From positions 1-57,291 of the IMG/VR virus record IMGVR_UViG_3300008954_000065: 57,291 nucleotides of DNA; one strand, 5' to 3'. Positions 49,209 to 57,214 of this stretch are shown piece by piece; the stretch's first letter is position 1, and each line of letters starts with the position of its first letter. Position numbers and translations under genes: made by a program. Origin of the DNA: a virus. A model generated the notes under the pieces. That model ran no database searches, was not told the origin of the DNA, and worked only from the letters and a program-made list of their open reading frames with translations.

Positions 49209-50589
49209 TTTCTTCCTCCAGTGGGACATCGCCACCCTGCTCAACTTCTTCTTGAAGCAAATCGTCTTCCTCTTGCTCTTCGGGGTCGCTTGTTATGTCT
49301 TCGGTTATACTTCCATTAAGCGGCACCCAGTAAGCCTCGCCTTCATCACCAGAAAGGGGCGCATGGTCTGCCATCGCTCTTATTTCATTTATGCTAAATG
49401 CAAACGGAAAAGATTTCGCAACACTTAAGTTGTGCTCTTTGTCGTCGGGAACCGGATTGATATACTCAATGGTAAACCCATCGCCAAACATTGGCGCAAG
49501 ATACTTCTGCATCTCAGTGCGCCAGAACTCAAGCCTTGGAACAATCACCCAGCGCGTAAAAAGATAATCCGCACTCTCAATGGTGGCGCGGTTACTGTTT
49601 TCTAGGATGCCGAGGATTTCGGGAGGAACACCAAACGTGTTCACAATAATGTCCCGCTCGAACTCTCTGAACTGGACAAGTTGTTGGTCTGCAAATGTTT
49701 GACTGAGCTGTGTCACCTGAAGTTCGCCCGAATGCCAATGGGAACCGTATGCGCGTTTAAACCCACGGTTATTATTTTCCCAGGCTTGCTTCGCACCCTT
49801 TAGCTGGTCTTCGGATGCGCCCTTAACACCAACGAGAAGGTCGGGTGTTGCTCGATTATAAAACCAGGACTTGACATGTTTGGCTGCATACTCATCAGCA
49901 TCAAGCTCATCACCAAGGGCCTCGCCAATACCAGTCCCGCGACCGTATGGGTTAGACGGGTCTGCCATTTTCATCCAAAGCATGTCGTCATCTTCAACAA
50001 TCATATTTAAGCTTTGGTGCTGCACCACATAATATGGCTTATCGCCTCGCGGGATATCTTTGACCCAAGTCGGGGGAATCGACCAAAGTTCAAATGGTCT
50101 CCCGTTCTCATCGCGCTCAATAAGCAAAAACGCCTCACCAATAAGCTCAAGATGCGTTTGCGATAAAATGCGAAGCTGCCTGCCGGTCATGCAGGGGTTT
50201 CCATTTTCGATAAGATTGGAAAAAGGCGTATTTAGCGCCAGTGGGGTCGCATGACTAAGGTGGTCCTTCAGTATCTTCTGCCGAGTGCTAGGGTCTGAAG
50301 TTATGTTAAGCTGCCTTAAAACACTGGACTCTGATGTATCAACCACCACCCATTTAACAGATGCTGTGGCGTTTGATATTCGGTCAACGACACTTCGCAG
50401 CCAAGGCAAAGTCTTATAAGCATTTAAAAGCTCCGGCGTTCCGCGTCTTGGCGCATTGGTATTCTGAAGTGCCGATGATATCAGCCCATAGGCGGGGTTT
50501 GAGCTTGATGGAAGCATTTTGATCTCCGAATCTGCTTCAGATCCAGAGCCCCCAAACCAGTTTTTCCACATGTCAAGAAATCCTGCCAT
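49195..50589 (-). CDS. portal protein, HK97 type, 464 aa
   Basis: Family features include LPWLRSVVDRISNATAS near the N-terminus, LIERDENGRPFELWSIPP, YGRGTGIGEALGDELDADEYA, the long helix region FREFERDIIVNTFGVPPEILG and the acidic C-terminus. Twelve copies form the DNA channel at one capsid vertex. Length (464) is normal for the group. Ribosome site is weak (AGGTTG), so translation may depend on upstream coupling through the 53-base gap after terL. Confidence 0.9.
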   Translation of the reverse strand: MAGFLDMWKNWFGGSGSEADSEIKMLPSSSNPAYGLISSALQNTNAPRRGTPELLNAYKTLPWLRSVVDRISNATASVKWVVVDTSESSVLRQLNITSDPSTRQKILKDHLSHATPLALNTPFSNLIENGNPCMTGRQLRILSQTHLELIGEAFLLIERDENGRPFELWSIPPTWVKDIPRGDKPYYVVQHQSLNMIVEDDDMLWMKMADPSNPYGRGTGIGEALGDELDADEYAAKHVKSWFYNRATPDLLVGVKGASEDQLKGAKQAWENNNRGFKRAYGSHWHSGELQVTQLSQTFADQQLVQFREFERDIIVNTFGVPPEILGILENSNRATIESADYLFTRWVIVPRLEFWRTEMQKYLAPMFGDGFTIEYINPVPDDKEHNLSVAKSFPFAFSINEIRAMADHAPLSGDEGEAYWVPLNGSITEDITSDPEEQEEDDLLQEEVEQGGDVPLEEENEMV

Positions 50590-50642
50590 AAATTCAACCT
50601 ATCTGTGAAAAATCCCAAATACAAGTAAACAATTATACTATG

Positions 50643-52043
50643 CTAAACAAAGAAGAAGTCGAGCCTTCTCTGCATAGACATGGCCATTACTACTGCGTCA
50701 GCCTCGTCAGGAGACTTAACGCCCCGTTTTTTCATATCTTCTTTCGACTCTATCTGGATTAAGCCCCTCGAATTAATCTTCCATTTAATGGATGAAAGCT
50801 GGGCTATTAGTTTCTGGTTATTTGGTATAAAAATTGGGTTATCGGAATCTGGATCTAAAAGTTCCCTGAGCGTGAAATACCATTCTGCGCGTCGGTTAAG
50901 GTACCTTTCGTTGTTTTCAGCCCTCATGCCGCCCCTCATTTCCACGGTTATGGAGCCGAGCTGCTCGTTTAGGCGGTCAAAAACACCTGCACCGAGGCCG
51001 TCTGCGTCAACCCTGATTTCCGTTATCCGCTCAAACCCGCCTCTTTCCTCAAAAGATTTAAGCACATGTCCAACAGTCTCCATTGTGTCGCATTTGGGAA
51101 CAGTGATCATTTCTTTAACACCATTCTCGTCCGCAAAGGCAAAAACGGTGGTGTCGGCACCGAATCGGGCCACATCGACCGACATAACCATGGGGCCAAT
51201 GCTTTTTTTCGACTGTTTCTGGAACCTTGATGCGGCTTCTTCTGCCCAGGAAAGCGGTATGACCGTGGCGTCTGAGGTATCTGGAAAGTTTCCAAGGACA
51301 CGGGACTGCCACATTGGGGTGTTTTCCATCCATTCCTTTTTTCGGTCCTCCACCCACTCTCTTGTGCAAAGACCCGGTATCACGGTCTTGCCCTGCTTCA
51401 CGTTGGGTACGTCATATGCACTGATATGGAATGTTTTTGCCGAGTTTTCCTTGTTAAACATGTCGTAAAACGGCCCGGATGTTTCGGTGGGGTTGCCGAT
51501 GCAGAGCAACCGGTCATTTTCGCCAACAATCACACCCTGAACCGCATCCCATATGTCTGGCGCAACACCTGGGGCTTCATCGAACACTGCCAGGACGCCT
51601 CCTGGGGAATGCCAGCCCTGAAAGCTGGTGGGGTCATCGGTGGAGAACCCAATACAGAGCCAATCGTCATCAATGGTCAGCTTGGGCGCTTTCGGCAGCA
51701 TTTCGCCACCTATTTTCATGCCCATCGCCTCAAACCTGGACTTTGCATTCTTAAATGACTTGCGTATCTCTTTCCAGAGAAGTTCATTGACCTGTCTGCC
51801 GGTTGGTGCGGTAGTAACCACCGTGGAATAGGGTCTAGTTAGCACCCACCACAGTGCGATTTGCGCAGCCATAAAGGTTTTACCGCTACCGTGGCAGCTC
51901 CGAATGCCCACAACCCGGTTATCCACCAGCGCATTGGCTATATCTCTCTGTTTGCCCCAAAGCTCTACCCCAAAAAAGTGCTGTATGAACCGCACTGGGT
52001 CTTTTTGGGCGTTAAGCACGTCTTCTTTTGTAATGTCACTCAT
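50643..52043 (-). CDS. terL: terminase large subunit, 466 aa
   Basis: ATPase motifs are Walker A SCHGSGKT (about 48-55) and Walker B VLAVFDEAPG (about 148-157); the coupling motif IGNPTETSG follows. The nuclease half has DVARFGADTTVFA, DADGLGAG and SPDEADAVVMA, giving the three acidic metal ligands of the RNase H-like fold. It cuts concatemers and drives DNA into the prohead. It overlaps the methyltransferase stop as ATGA. The presumed small subunit is 2 kb away on the other strand. Confidence 0.94.
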   Translation of the reverse strand: MSDITKEDVLNAQKDPVRFIQHFFGVELWGKQRDIANALVDNRVVGIRSCHGSGKTFMAAQIALWWVLTRPYSTVVTTAPTGRQVNELLWKEIRKSFKNAKSRFEAMGMKIGGEMLPKAPKLTIDDDWLCIGFSTDDPTSFQGWHSPGGVLAVFDEAPGVAPDIWDAVQGVIVGENDRLLCIGNPTETSGPFYDMFNKENSAKTFHISAYDVPNVKQGKTVIPGLCTREWVEDRKKEWMENTPMWQSRVLGNFPDTSDATVIPLSWAEEAASRFQKQSKKSIGPMVMSVDVARFGADTTVFAFADENGVKEMITVPKCDTMETVGHVLKSFEERGGFERITEIRVDADGLGAGVFDRLNEQLGSITVEMRGGMRAENNERYLNRRAEWYFTLRELLDPDSDNPIFIPNNQKLIAQLSSIKWKINSRGLIQIESKEDMKKRGVKSPDEADAVVMAMSMQRRLDFFFV

Positions 52044-53599
52044 TCATTCCCCTTTGCTTTTCTGATTCTGGCTCTTGCAATCTTGGCGTATTCTGTTGAT
52101 TTCTCCATCCCAATGCTGCGTATGCCTTCCCTTTGAGCTGCAATGCAAGTGGTTCCAGAGCCCAAAAAGGTATCCAGTACAACCCCATTCTTTGGGGTTA
52201 CCAGGCGCACCAGCCATCGCATCAGATTGATGGGCTTTACGGTTGGGTGGTAGTTTTTAACGTGTTCAGCCGTTCTGCCTGCACCAGCTCGCGGGTTTTT
52301 CAATCCCTTGCTGTCCTTTTTTCTGCCGGTTGCCTCATGCCCGGTGGTGCCTTTTAGGTCTTCGCAGCCTTCTTCCTTTTCGCTGCGGGCTGGCTTTGGA
52401 CAGTGGTAGATATTTGCCGGCCATCGGTCCTGAGATTCACCCGTGCGCGGCCCAGGCCATGCGGGGTCTGATTCGACTATCCTGCAACCGTCAATATTCA
52501 ATCCGCCCGTCCCCCACTTGGTGACATTTTGTGCGACCGTGCCTTCAAGCGGTTTGCGGGCAAGCATGGCAGGCTCTTGTGATGGCTTAAGCGCTGTGCC
52601 CCAGCCGACCCATTCTTCGGCCTCCTTGGTTTTTGGCTCATACGGGCCAACCGGGTTTGATGTTAGCTTGTTTTCCATGTCCGTATCACACGCCTGATAG
52701 GAAGATGCGGTAGGTATGGCGCGTCCCCGGTTCGGATGACCTTCCCCTTTGTCAATAGACAGGCTGATATTTTTCGATTTCGGGAACCCCTGCCACTGTA
52801 TCCAGGCTATTTGATCCCGTATTTCAAATCCTGCATCTTCCAGCGCAATGGCCAGCCGATGCACGGTGCGCGTTGCGGCAAATGCGATGATATGCCCACC
52901 CGGCTTCAGGATACGCAGGCATTCTGCTGCCCAAGCATCTCCCGGCACATCCTGGTCCCACTCTTTTCCCATAAACCCGATTCCATATGGTGGGTCGGTC
53001 ACAATGGCATCCACAGAGCTGTCTTCCATTTCTCCCATCAGGGCAACACAATCCCCGCATATAAGCGTGGCATCCCCAATCAACTCCATATGGTTTTCCT
53101 CTATCTCTTCGTCTTCTTCTGTGGGCTCATAATATTCCCCATCAAGCTCATCAGGGGCAGCTGCAACTTTTTCCTTTTCATAGGTATCAATATGGGACAC
53201 ATTGTCACTTCCAAAATCATCGAATCGCAGCTCATCGAAATCTGGGTATTCGCCAGCTTGCAATTCGTCCATCAGGTCATGGAGTTCATCTGTAAAAGTG
53301 CCCATCAAATGGGGGGAGTTTAATGCAATGTTGAGTGCTTTTTCATCATGGTCATTCAGGTCCACATAGGCGACATTTGCCTTTGTGACACCCGCTGCCC
53401 GCATGGCTTTTACACGCTGATGACCACCAACAATCTTATTATTGCGCTCATTGACAACAATTTCCTGCACCAAACCGAATTTCTCGATAGAACTTTTCAA
53501 CGCAGAAAGCGCATCATTGCTAATGTTTCTTGGGTTATATTCGCTATTTAGCAGCTTATCGATACCCACGGTGGAGCGTCTTACTTTGGGGAGTGCCAT
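52040..53599 (-). CDS. ParB/Srx-like domain fused to a DNA methyltransferase, 519 aa
   Basis: Residues 10-90 form a ParB-N-like domain (YNPRNISNDALSALKSSIEKF, NKIVGGHQRVKAMRAAG). From about 175 a class I methyltransferase follows with motif IV DPPYGIGF (202-209) ahead of motif I DTFLGSGTT near the C-terminus, the beta-type order, and a target-recognition insert between. DPPY indicates N6-adenine or N4-cytosine methylation. It likely protects phage DNA from restriction or marks it for packaging or regulation. It is the first gene of the leftward late block, with GGAGAAA before ATG. Confidence 0.85.
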   Translation of the reverse strand: MALPKVRRSTVGIDKLLNSEYNPRNISNDALSALKSSIEKFGLVQEIVVNERNNKIVGGHQRVKAMRAAGVTKANVAYVDLNDHDEKALNIALNSPHLMGTFTDELHDLMDELQAGEYPDFDELRFDDFGSDNVSHIDTYEKEKVAAAPDELDGEYYEPTEEDEEIEENHMELIGDATLICGDCVALMGEMEDSSVDAIVTDPPYGIGFMGKEWDQDVPGDAWAAECLRILKPGGHIIAFAATRTVHRLAIALEDAGFEIRDQIAWIQWQGFPKSKNISLSIDKGEGHPNRGRAIPTASSYQACDTDMENKLTSNPVGPYEPKTKEAEEWVGWGTALKPSQEPAMLARKPLEGTVAQNVTKWGTGGLNIDGCRIVESDPAWPGPRTGESQDRWPANIYHCPKPARSEKEEGCEDLKGTTGHEATGRKKDSKGLKNPRAGAGRTAEHVKNYHPTVKPINLMRWLVRLVTPKNGVVLDTFLGSGTTCIAAQREGIRSIGMEKSTEYAKIARARIRKAKGNE

Positions 53600-53667
53600 A
53601 TTTTCTCCAGTTTTCGACTATTTGTGACTTACTATATAAAATAAACACCGACGACAGTGACTATCAG

Positions 53668-53910
53668 ATGACAAAAAAGAAACCAGCATCCGAATGGATT
53701 ATAAAAAGGAACAGGGAATTAATATATGAACTCTATACAAAAAAAGTCGGTGTTATGTCTATTGCCGTTCGCCTTGGCGTTCCGGCCTATCTTGTCAGGT
53801 ATGTTTTAGATGGGCAACCTGACCCTATTACTGGCGAACCTATCGATTATGACAGTAGTATGTATATGCCTGAAAACTATTCCGTTGGATCTAAGAAAAG
53901 AGATGATTAA
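53668..53910 (+). CDS. small HTH-like protein, 80 aa
   Basis: ATG 53668 is used; the in-frame extension to 53530 would run over the divergent methyltransferase gene. Residues 10-50 (RELIYELYTKKVGVMSIAVRLGVPAYLVRYVLDG) have the spacing of a helix-turn-helix of the Hin/recombinase type, where a short turn is followed by V.xLGVP.xLVR. Upstream AT-rich DNA has a TATAAA at 53635-53640. It may regulate or help terminase. Confidence 0.5.
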   Translation: MTKKKPASEWIIKRNRELIYELYTKKVGVMSIAVRLGVPAYLVRYVLDGQPDPITGEPIDYDSSMYMPENYSVGSKKRDD

Positions 53911-54192
53911 ATGACACCTTGGATATCATTACTGCTCAGTGCCGGGACAAGCTTACTTTTGTTTGGCGCAGCCTACGGGACGCTTTTGGCCCGCTCGAAA
54001 CAGAACTCTACCCTAATCAAGGAGGCAGCAGAAAGCATGAAAGAGCATGTTCAAGAAATCAAGCAAACAAAGGCATCAAATGAGCGCATGGATGCTTTTG
54101 CTGACCGGATAGACCGGCTAGAGGAAGGGATGAACCAAAAGTTTGAAGAACTGAAAGAATCGATCAAGGAGCTGTCAAGGCGCAGTCTTTGA
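53911..54192 (+). CDS. membrane-anchored coiled-coil protein, 93 aa
   Basis: Residues 5-26 (ISLLLSAGTSLLLFGAAYGTLL) form one transmembrane helix, and residues 30-93 an uninterrupted charged coiled coil. The topology fits an inner-membrane spanin-like subunit or a small phage membrane protein of the DUF2730 kind. It starts immediately after the previous stop. It is 35 kb from the amidase, so a role in lysis is only a guess. Confidence 0.5.
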   Translation: MTPWISLLLSAGTSLLLFGAAYGTLLARSKQNSTLIKEAAESMKEHVQEIKQTKASNERMDAFADRIDRLEEGMNQKFEELKESIKELSRRSL

Positions 54193-54209
54193 GAAAGGTA
54201 TAAAGGGGC

Positions 54210-54740
54210 ATGACAGAGAACTTAGGTAAGTATGGGCGTTTGCAACGTCGCATTGAGATAACCGAACCACAAATCGAAGAGCTGGTCCGCGCATTGCGGG
54301 CTGGCAATCGGATGCAGACTGCTTGCGAGCTTGCTGGTGTCCAGCATAGGACTGTTGCTGGATTGCAGCGAGAGGCATCAAAAGCAGCAGTTGAGCATGA
54401 AAATGGCCGTTTGACGCGCCATGAAGAAGAAATCTTAGATATTGACCGGCGTTTGCGCAGGGCCATGGCTGAAGCTGAGGGTCGTGCGGTCAACACTATT
54501 GCCCGTGCTGTTGCGGAAAACGACTGGCGGGCTGGCGCTTGGTTCCTTCAATACGCTCGCGGCTGGACAAAGATGGACGTTCAGGTCAGTACGGACGCAA
54601 CGCAGGTTGGCGGATCTTGGGCGGCCACCTTGAAGCAGGCGTTATTGGGTGAAGGCAGCGGAGAAAAGGTGCCAGAAAAATCTGATGACGAAACTTCTGA
54701 AATCATAGAAGCGGAAGTCTTGACAAAGGTTGAATCATGA
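54210..54740 (+). CDS. probable terminase small subunit, 176 aa
   Basis: The N-terminal QIEELVRALRAGNRMQTACELAGVQHRTV matches the HTH of small terminase or homeodomain-like phage proteins, and the later RRLRRAMAEAEGRAVNTIAR with NDWRAGAWFLQYARGW is the typical central helix and DWRA.A.FL motif of TerS. The C-terminus is acidic (KSDDETSEIIEAE). It would recognise packaging sites and stimulate TerL. It is read divergently from terL with three genes between, an unusual arrangement. Confidence 0.6.
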   Translation: MTENLGKYGRLQRRIEITEPQIEELVRALRAGNRMQTACELAGVQHRTVAGLQREASKAAVEHENGRLTRHEEEILDIDRRLRRAMAEAEGRAVNTIARAVAENDWRAGAWFLQYARGWTKMDVQVSTDATQVGGSWAATLKQALLGEGSGEKVPEKSDDETSEIIEAEVLTKVES

Positions 54741-55006
54741 CCACATTTGGGTTTTGCGAGTTTTGCAACGCCCAATGCTTCGGGAGCAAAAAAGGCACCT
54801 ACGTTTGCGTTTCTTGCTATAAGCCTGAAAACCCCACATTTGGCTGGATGGTCAGCGAATACATGCGGCGCGGCCTATGCTCCTTGCAGTTTTATAAGGC
54901 CAGCCGTGAGACCAAGACACGTCTTGAGACATTCCTGCGTAAAGCGTTAGACATCAAGCGTGTGCGGGAAGTCAAGCCTAAGCGCGGCGACACTGGGGAC
55001 AGATAA
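54737..55006 (+). CDS. zinc-ribbon protein, 89 aa
   Basis: Starts as ATGA with the previous gene. CEFC and CVSC (residues 7-10 and about 24-27) form a CxxC pair set with CGS-like spacing, plus other Cys; the remainder is basic and helical (RETKTRLETFLRKALDIKRV). Likely a small nucleic-acid binding protein acting with or after the terminase subunit. Confidence 0.55.
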   Translation: MTTFGFCEFCNAQCFGSKKGTYVCVSCYKPENPTFGWMVSEYMRRGLCSLQFYKASRETKTRLETFLRKALDIKRVREVKPKRGDTGDR

Positions 55007-55067
55007 TTCTTTATTTCCGGCTTTTGCGGTCTTATGATTTAATTCAACATATACTCAGGGGAGCCCT

Positions 55068-55406
55068 ATGCTTTTTTTAACCGACAACTTTTCATTTAGC
55101 TGGCTTGAGAACAAGACAGATTCCACCATTACAACCAAGGTCATCGAAGCGCCAGAGGCCCAGCGCATCATGAACGGCAACGATTGGCACGTTTCTTTCG
55201 TTTCTGGTCAGATGAAGATGGCTATTTCCACGGAGCTTGGATTCAGATTCGAGGAAGACGTAACAATCAACCTGCGTTCGGGGGACAAGCTTATTATTTC
55301 ATCCTTTAGCGAGTTTGACACATATAAGGATCATGCGATTTCCATGTTTTCTGAGAATTTTCCAGATGAGATGAAAAGCAGCTTTCTTTTATTAGAGGTT
55401 TCATGA
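55068..55406 (+). CDS. DUF1874-like protein, possible AcrIII-1-fold relative, 112 aa
   Basis: The ATG follows CAGGGGAG. The pattern L-x-FSFSWL at the N-terminus, then an Ala/Pro.AQRIM helix, a SFVSGQMKMAI helix, ELGFRFEEDVTINLRSGDKLIIS in the middle and LLLEV at the end resembles the STIV B116/DUF1874 fold, which includes the AcrIII-1 ring nuclease that degrades cyclic tetra-adenylate. The His in the usual SAIGHxxTA helix is not present here, so activity, if any, would differ. Similarity is by eye and weak. It closes the rightward block. Confidence 0.35.
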   Translation: MLFLTDNFSFSWLENKTDSTITTKVIEAPEAQRIMNGNDWHVSFVSGQMKMAISTELGFRFEEDVTINLRSGDKLIISSFSEFDTYKDHAISMFSENFPDEMKSSFLLLEVS

Positions 55407-55472
55407 TAGTCTCCATTTAGGATAAAGGTTTTCCGTTCCTTTGTTCCCTTTCTTTTCCTCGCCAGTGGCTCG

Positions 55473-55492
55473 CCCCGTTGGCGGGGTTTTTT
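55473..55492 (+). terminator. rho-independent terminator
   Basis: CCCCG (55473-55477) pairs with CGGGG (55482-55486) over a TTGG loop and is followed by six T (55487-55492). It lies between the rightward DUF1874-like gene and the convergent phosphoesterase gene, the expected place to stop rightward transcription. Confidence 0.8.
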
Positions 55493-55589
55493 ATTGCGGG
55501 TATCTTGTTTCCGGTTTACGGTGTTTGTTCGCGCCCCTGGTCCGCATTAACTTAGGAGTGGGTCTTAAATTACTGGCGGGCCATGGGCA

Positions 55590-56756
55590 TTAAGCATCCA
55601 GTTGCCCGATGCAGCCTCTGTCCCTATCAATCAAATAAGCCGACAGCACACGTTTGCTGCCCACAAATCCTTTGCGACTGTGCCATCGGTCTGTCCCGGA
55701 TAGGCTCCCCATCTGGTACATCATCACGCCTTTGTGTTCTTTGACTTGCTGGTGGTGGAGGTGGCCCGAGAATACCATCCGGTGTTCTGCCTCGCCCCAT
55801 TCTTGCGCAGCCTCATACGCCATGATGCCTGGGATATCCGTACTCCTGGCGTTGTCGCCATGGGTTACGCAAATCAGGCTATTGCCATAAGTCACGTACT
55901 GTCGCTCCGCAGGGGTCGTGGTTGTGGTCATCCCTTCCGTATCCTTATACATATGGGTCAGCAGAGTCATCAGCCCCAGGCTAGAAGTCCGGTCATGGTT
56001 ACCCGGCATGAATATCAGGTTGATGCTAGGGCAAAAAGAGCGCAGCATCTCCACGAAGTCCACAAAGAGCTGGCAGCCTTCAGAGAAAATCTGCGCATAG
56101 CTGCCATCCGTATCCTGTGGCGTACCGGCAGTTGTGGTCGCGCTGTCTGTGTCGATATGGAACCAGTCTGAACCAACTCCAACGTGCATCACATCCGGCT
56201 GGCCATACTTGGCCACCAAACTCAGCAGGTCATCTGTCCGCTGCATCAGGAGCGTTCTTGCCTCATCCCGCGAATATCCCGTGTTGGTTTCAACTGACCA
56301 CCCGTATTTCCCATAGTGAAAATCAGTCGGCGTACAGAAAACCGCAAATGGGTCTTGGTCCTTCTTTAGCCTTAGCCTTGGAAGTCTAGGTGGCGGCTCT
56401 AGCTGGATATCCTGTATTGGCAGTCGGTCGCCTTCAATCGCACGGATATGCCTATATATCCAGCCTTCGATTATGCGGGGTCTGCGTTTGTCTGTCTTAA
56501 TCACATAGACATCACGCGGTGCGTCATAGTAACCCCTGTCTGCATCATGGGCCTGGTTGCGCTCGTCAGACTCATGGAGAGCCTCTATATCATCCAGAAC
56601 CGATTCCCTGTTACCATCATCCACTTTGTAAACATACGTGCCGCGCAGGGTGTCCCACTTGCGCTCAATCGTTCCTCTGCGCCCACGTTTGCGCAACGCT
56701 TCCGGGGAAGATATCCCCAAAAGGCGCGCAGCATCCACTGCCTTATGCCATGCCAT
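55590..56756 (-). CDS. calcineurin-like metallophosphoesterase with N-terminal HTH, 388 aa
   Basis: The N-terminal 30 residues (AARLLGISSPEALRKRGRRG) resemble a MerR- or excisionase-like HTH. The catalytic half carries metal-binding blocks FHYGK (after a PTD), GVGSDWFH, PGNHDR, THGDN and SGHLHH, the classical dimetal motif series. Related phage proteins are usually nucleases or phosphatases of unknown target. A tyrosine/Arg-rich region joins the two. Start ATG 56756 follows GGACGGTTG. Role may be DNA end repair or nucleotide turnover. Confidence 0.8.
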   Translation of the reverse strand: MAWHKAVDAARLLGISSPEALRKRGRRGTIERKWDTLRGTYVYKVDDGNRESVLDDIEALHESDERNQAHDADRGYYDAPRDVYVIKTDKRRPRIIEGWIYRHIRAIEGDRLPIQDIQLEPPPRLPRLRLKKDQDPFAVFCTPTDFHYGKYGWSVETNTGYSRDEARTLLMQRTDDLLSLVAKYGQPDVMHVGVGSDWFHIDTDSATTTAGTPQDTDGSYAQIFSEGCQLFVDFVEMLRSFCPSINLIFMPGNHDRTSSLGLMTLLTHMYKDTEGMTTTTTPAERQYVTYGNSLICVTHGDNARSTDIPGIMAYEAAQEWGEAEHRMVFSGHLHHQQVKEHKGVMMYQMGSLSGTDRWHSRKGFVGSKRVLSAYLIDRDRGCIGQLDA

Positions 56757-56757
56757 A

Positions 56758-56964
56758 TCAACCGTCCTCTGGGTTTACCACGTTCGATTCAATCACGTTT
56801 AAGCATTGAACCGGGGTGCGCTCAGGGAATGATAGCGCCATCTCCTTGCCTAGGTGAGCCATTAGAAATCTGGCATCCACACTCGAATGCACATAGAGCT
56901 GCACCCGCCAACCCTCACCCTCGTCTTCAGGCTCACAACCTACAGGACATATTTTAACTATCAT
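56758..56964 (-). CDS. hypothetical protein, 68 aa
   Basis: The in-frame ATG at 56976 is part of a hairpin, so I prefer ATG 56964, which follows GGGTGA. The protein has a Pro/Cys-containing beginning and a helical second half. It ends just before the phosphoesterase gene and probably shares a transcript with it. No family is recognised. Confidence 0.45.
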   Translation of the reverse strand: MIVKICPVGCEPEDEGEGWRVQLYVHSSVDARFLMAHLGKEMALSFPERTPVQCLNVIESNVVNPEDG

Positions 56965-56975
56965 GTATTCACCCA

Positions 56976-56990
56976 TGACGCTCTGCGTCA
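56976..56990. promoter_or_regulatory. hairpin TGACGC-TCT-GCGTCA
   Basis: Perfect 6-bp arms with a 3-base loop cover the ATG at 56976 and lie 12 bases before the preferred start. On the leftward transcript it would hide the upstream start. As DNA it is a compact 15-base dyad that could be an operator. Confidence 0.4.
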
Positions 56991-57048
56991 ACTAACCGTC
57001 ACGCTGCCAGGTGCAGCAAGCTCATGTTAACGGGCCGAACGCCCATTC

Positions 57049-57089
57049 GGTAACAGAATTTTTTTGGGGAAAATTTGGCAACAGAATTT
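57049..57089. repeat. direct repeat GG(T/C)AACAGAATTT
   Basis: GGTAACAGAATTT (57049-57061) and GGCAACAGAATTT (57077-57089) are 28 bases apart. They lie in the gene-free 56991-57291 end region, which also holds a GGGGGG-CAT-CCCCCC hairpin at 57138-57152 and a TTCTGGTG tandem pair at 57244-57259. I see no gene there. Confidence 0.55.
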
Positions 57090-57185
57090 GGTGTGGGATT
57101 TTTTCGGGGGGTAATATAGAGAGAAGTGGGTGGGATTGGGGGGCATCCCCCCTATCCCTCAATATTCCCATACGTTCTACGTTAA

Positions 57186-57214
57186 TTGAGCTTTCGCGAA
57201 AAGTAGAATAAAAT
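57186..57214 (+). promoter_or_regulatory. sigma70-like promoter reading off the right edge
   Basis: TTGAGC (57186-57191, 4 of 6) with a 17-base spacer to TAAAAT (57209-57214, 5 of 6). It points rightward out of the window. If the genome is circular it would read into position 1 and the left operon, adding to the promoter at 106-134. Confidence 0.45.

Noticed and set aside
50680-51468. Rightward 262-codon frame opposite terL.
   Set aside because: Antisense to clear ATPase and nuclease motifs; no ribosome site.
52040-53599. ParB domain as evidence of a plasmid-like partition system.
   Set aside because: It is fused to a methyltransferase, no ParA is seen and no centromere-like repeat lies nearby.
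55006-55068. Promoter before the DUF1874-like gene (TATACT with TTGCGG).
   Set aside because: The spacer would be 20 bases and the -35 is poor at 17, so I do not call it.
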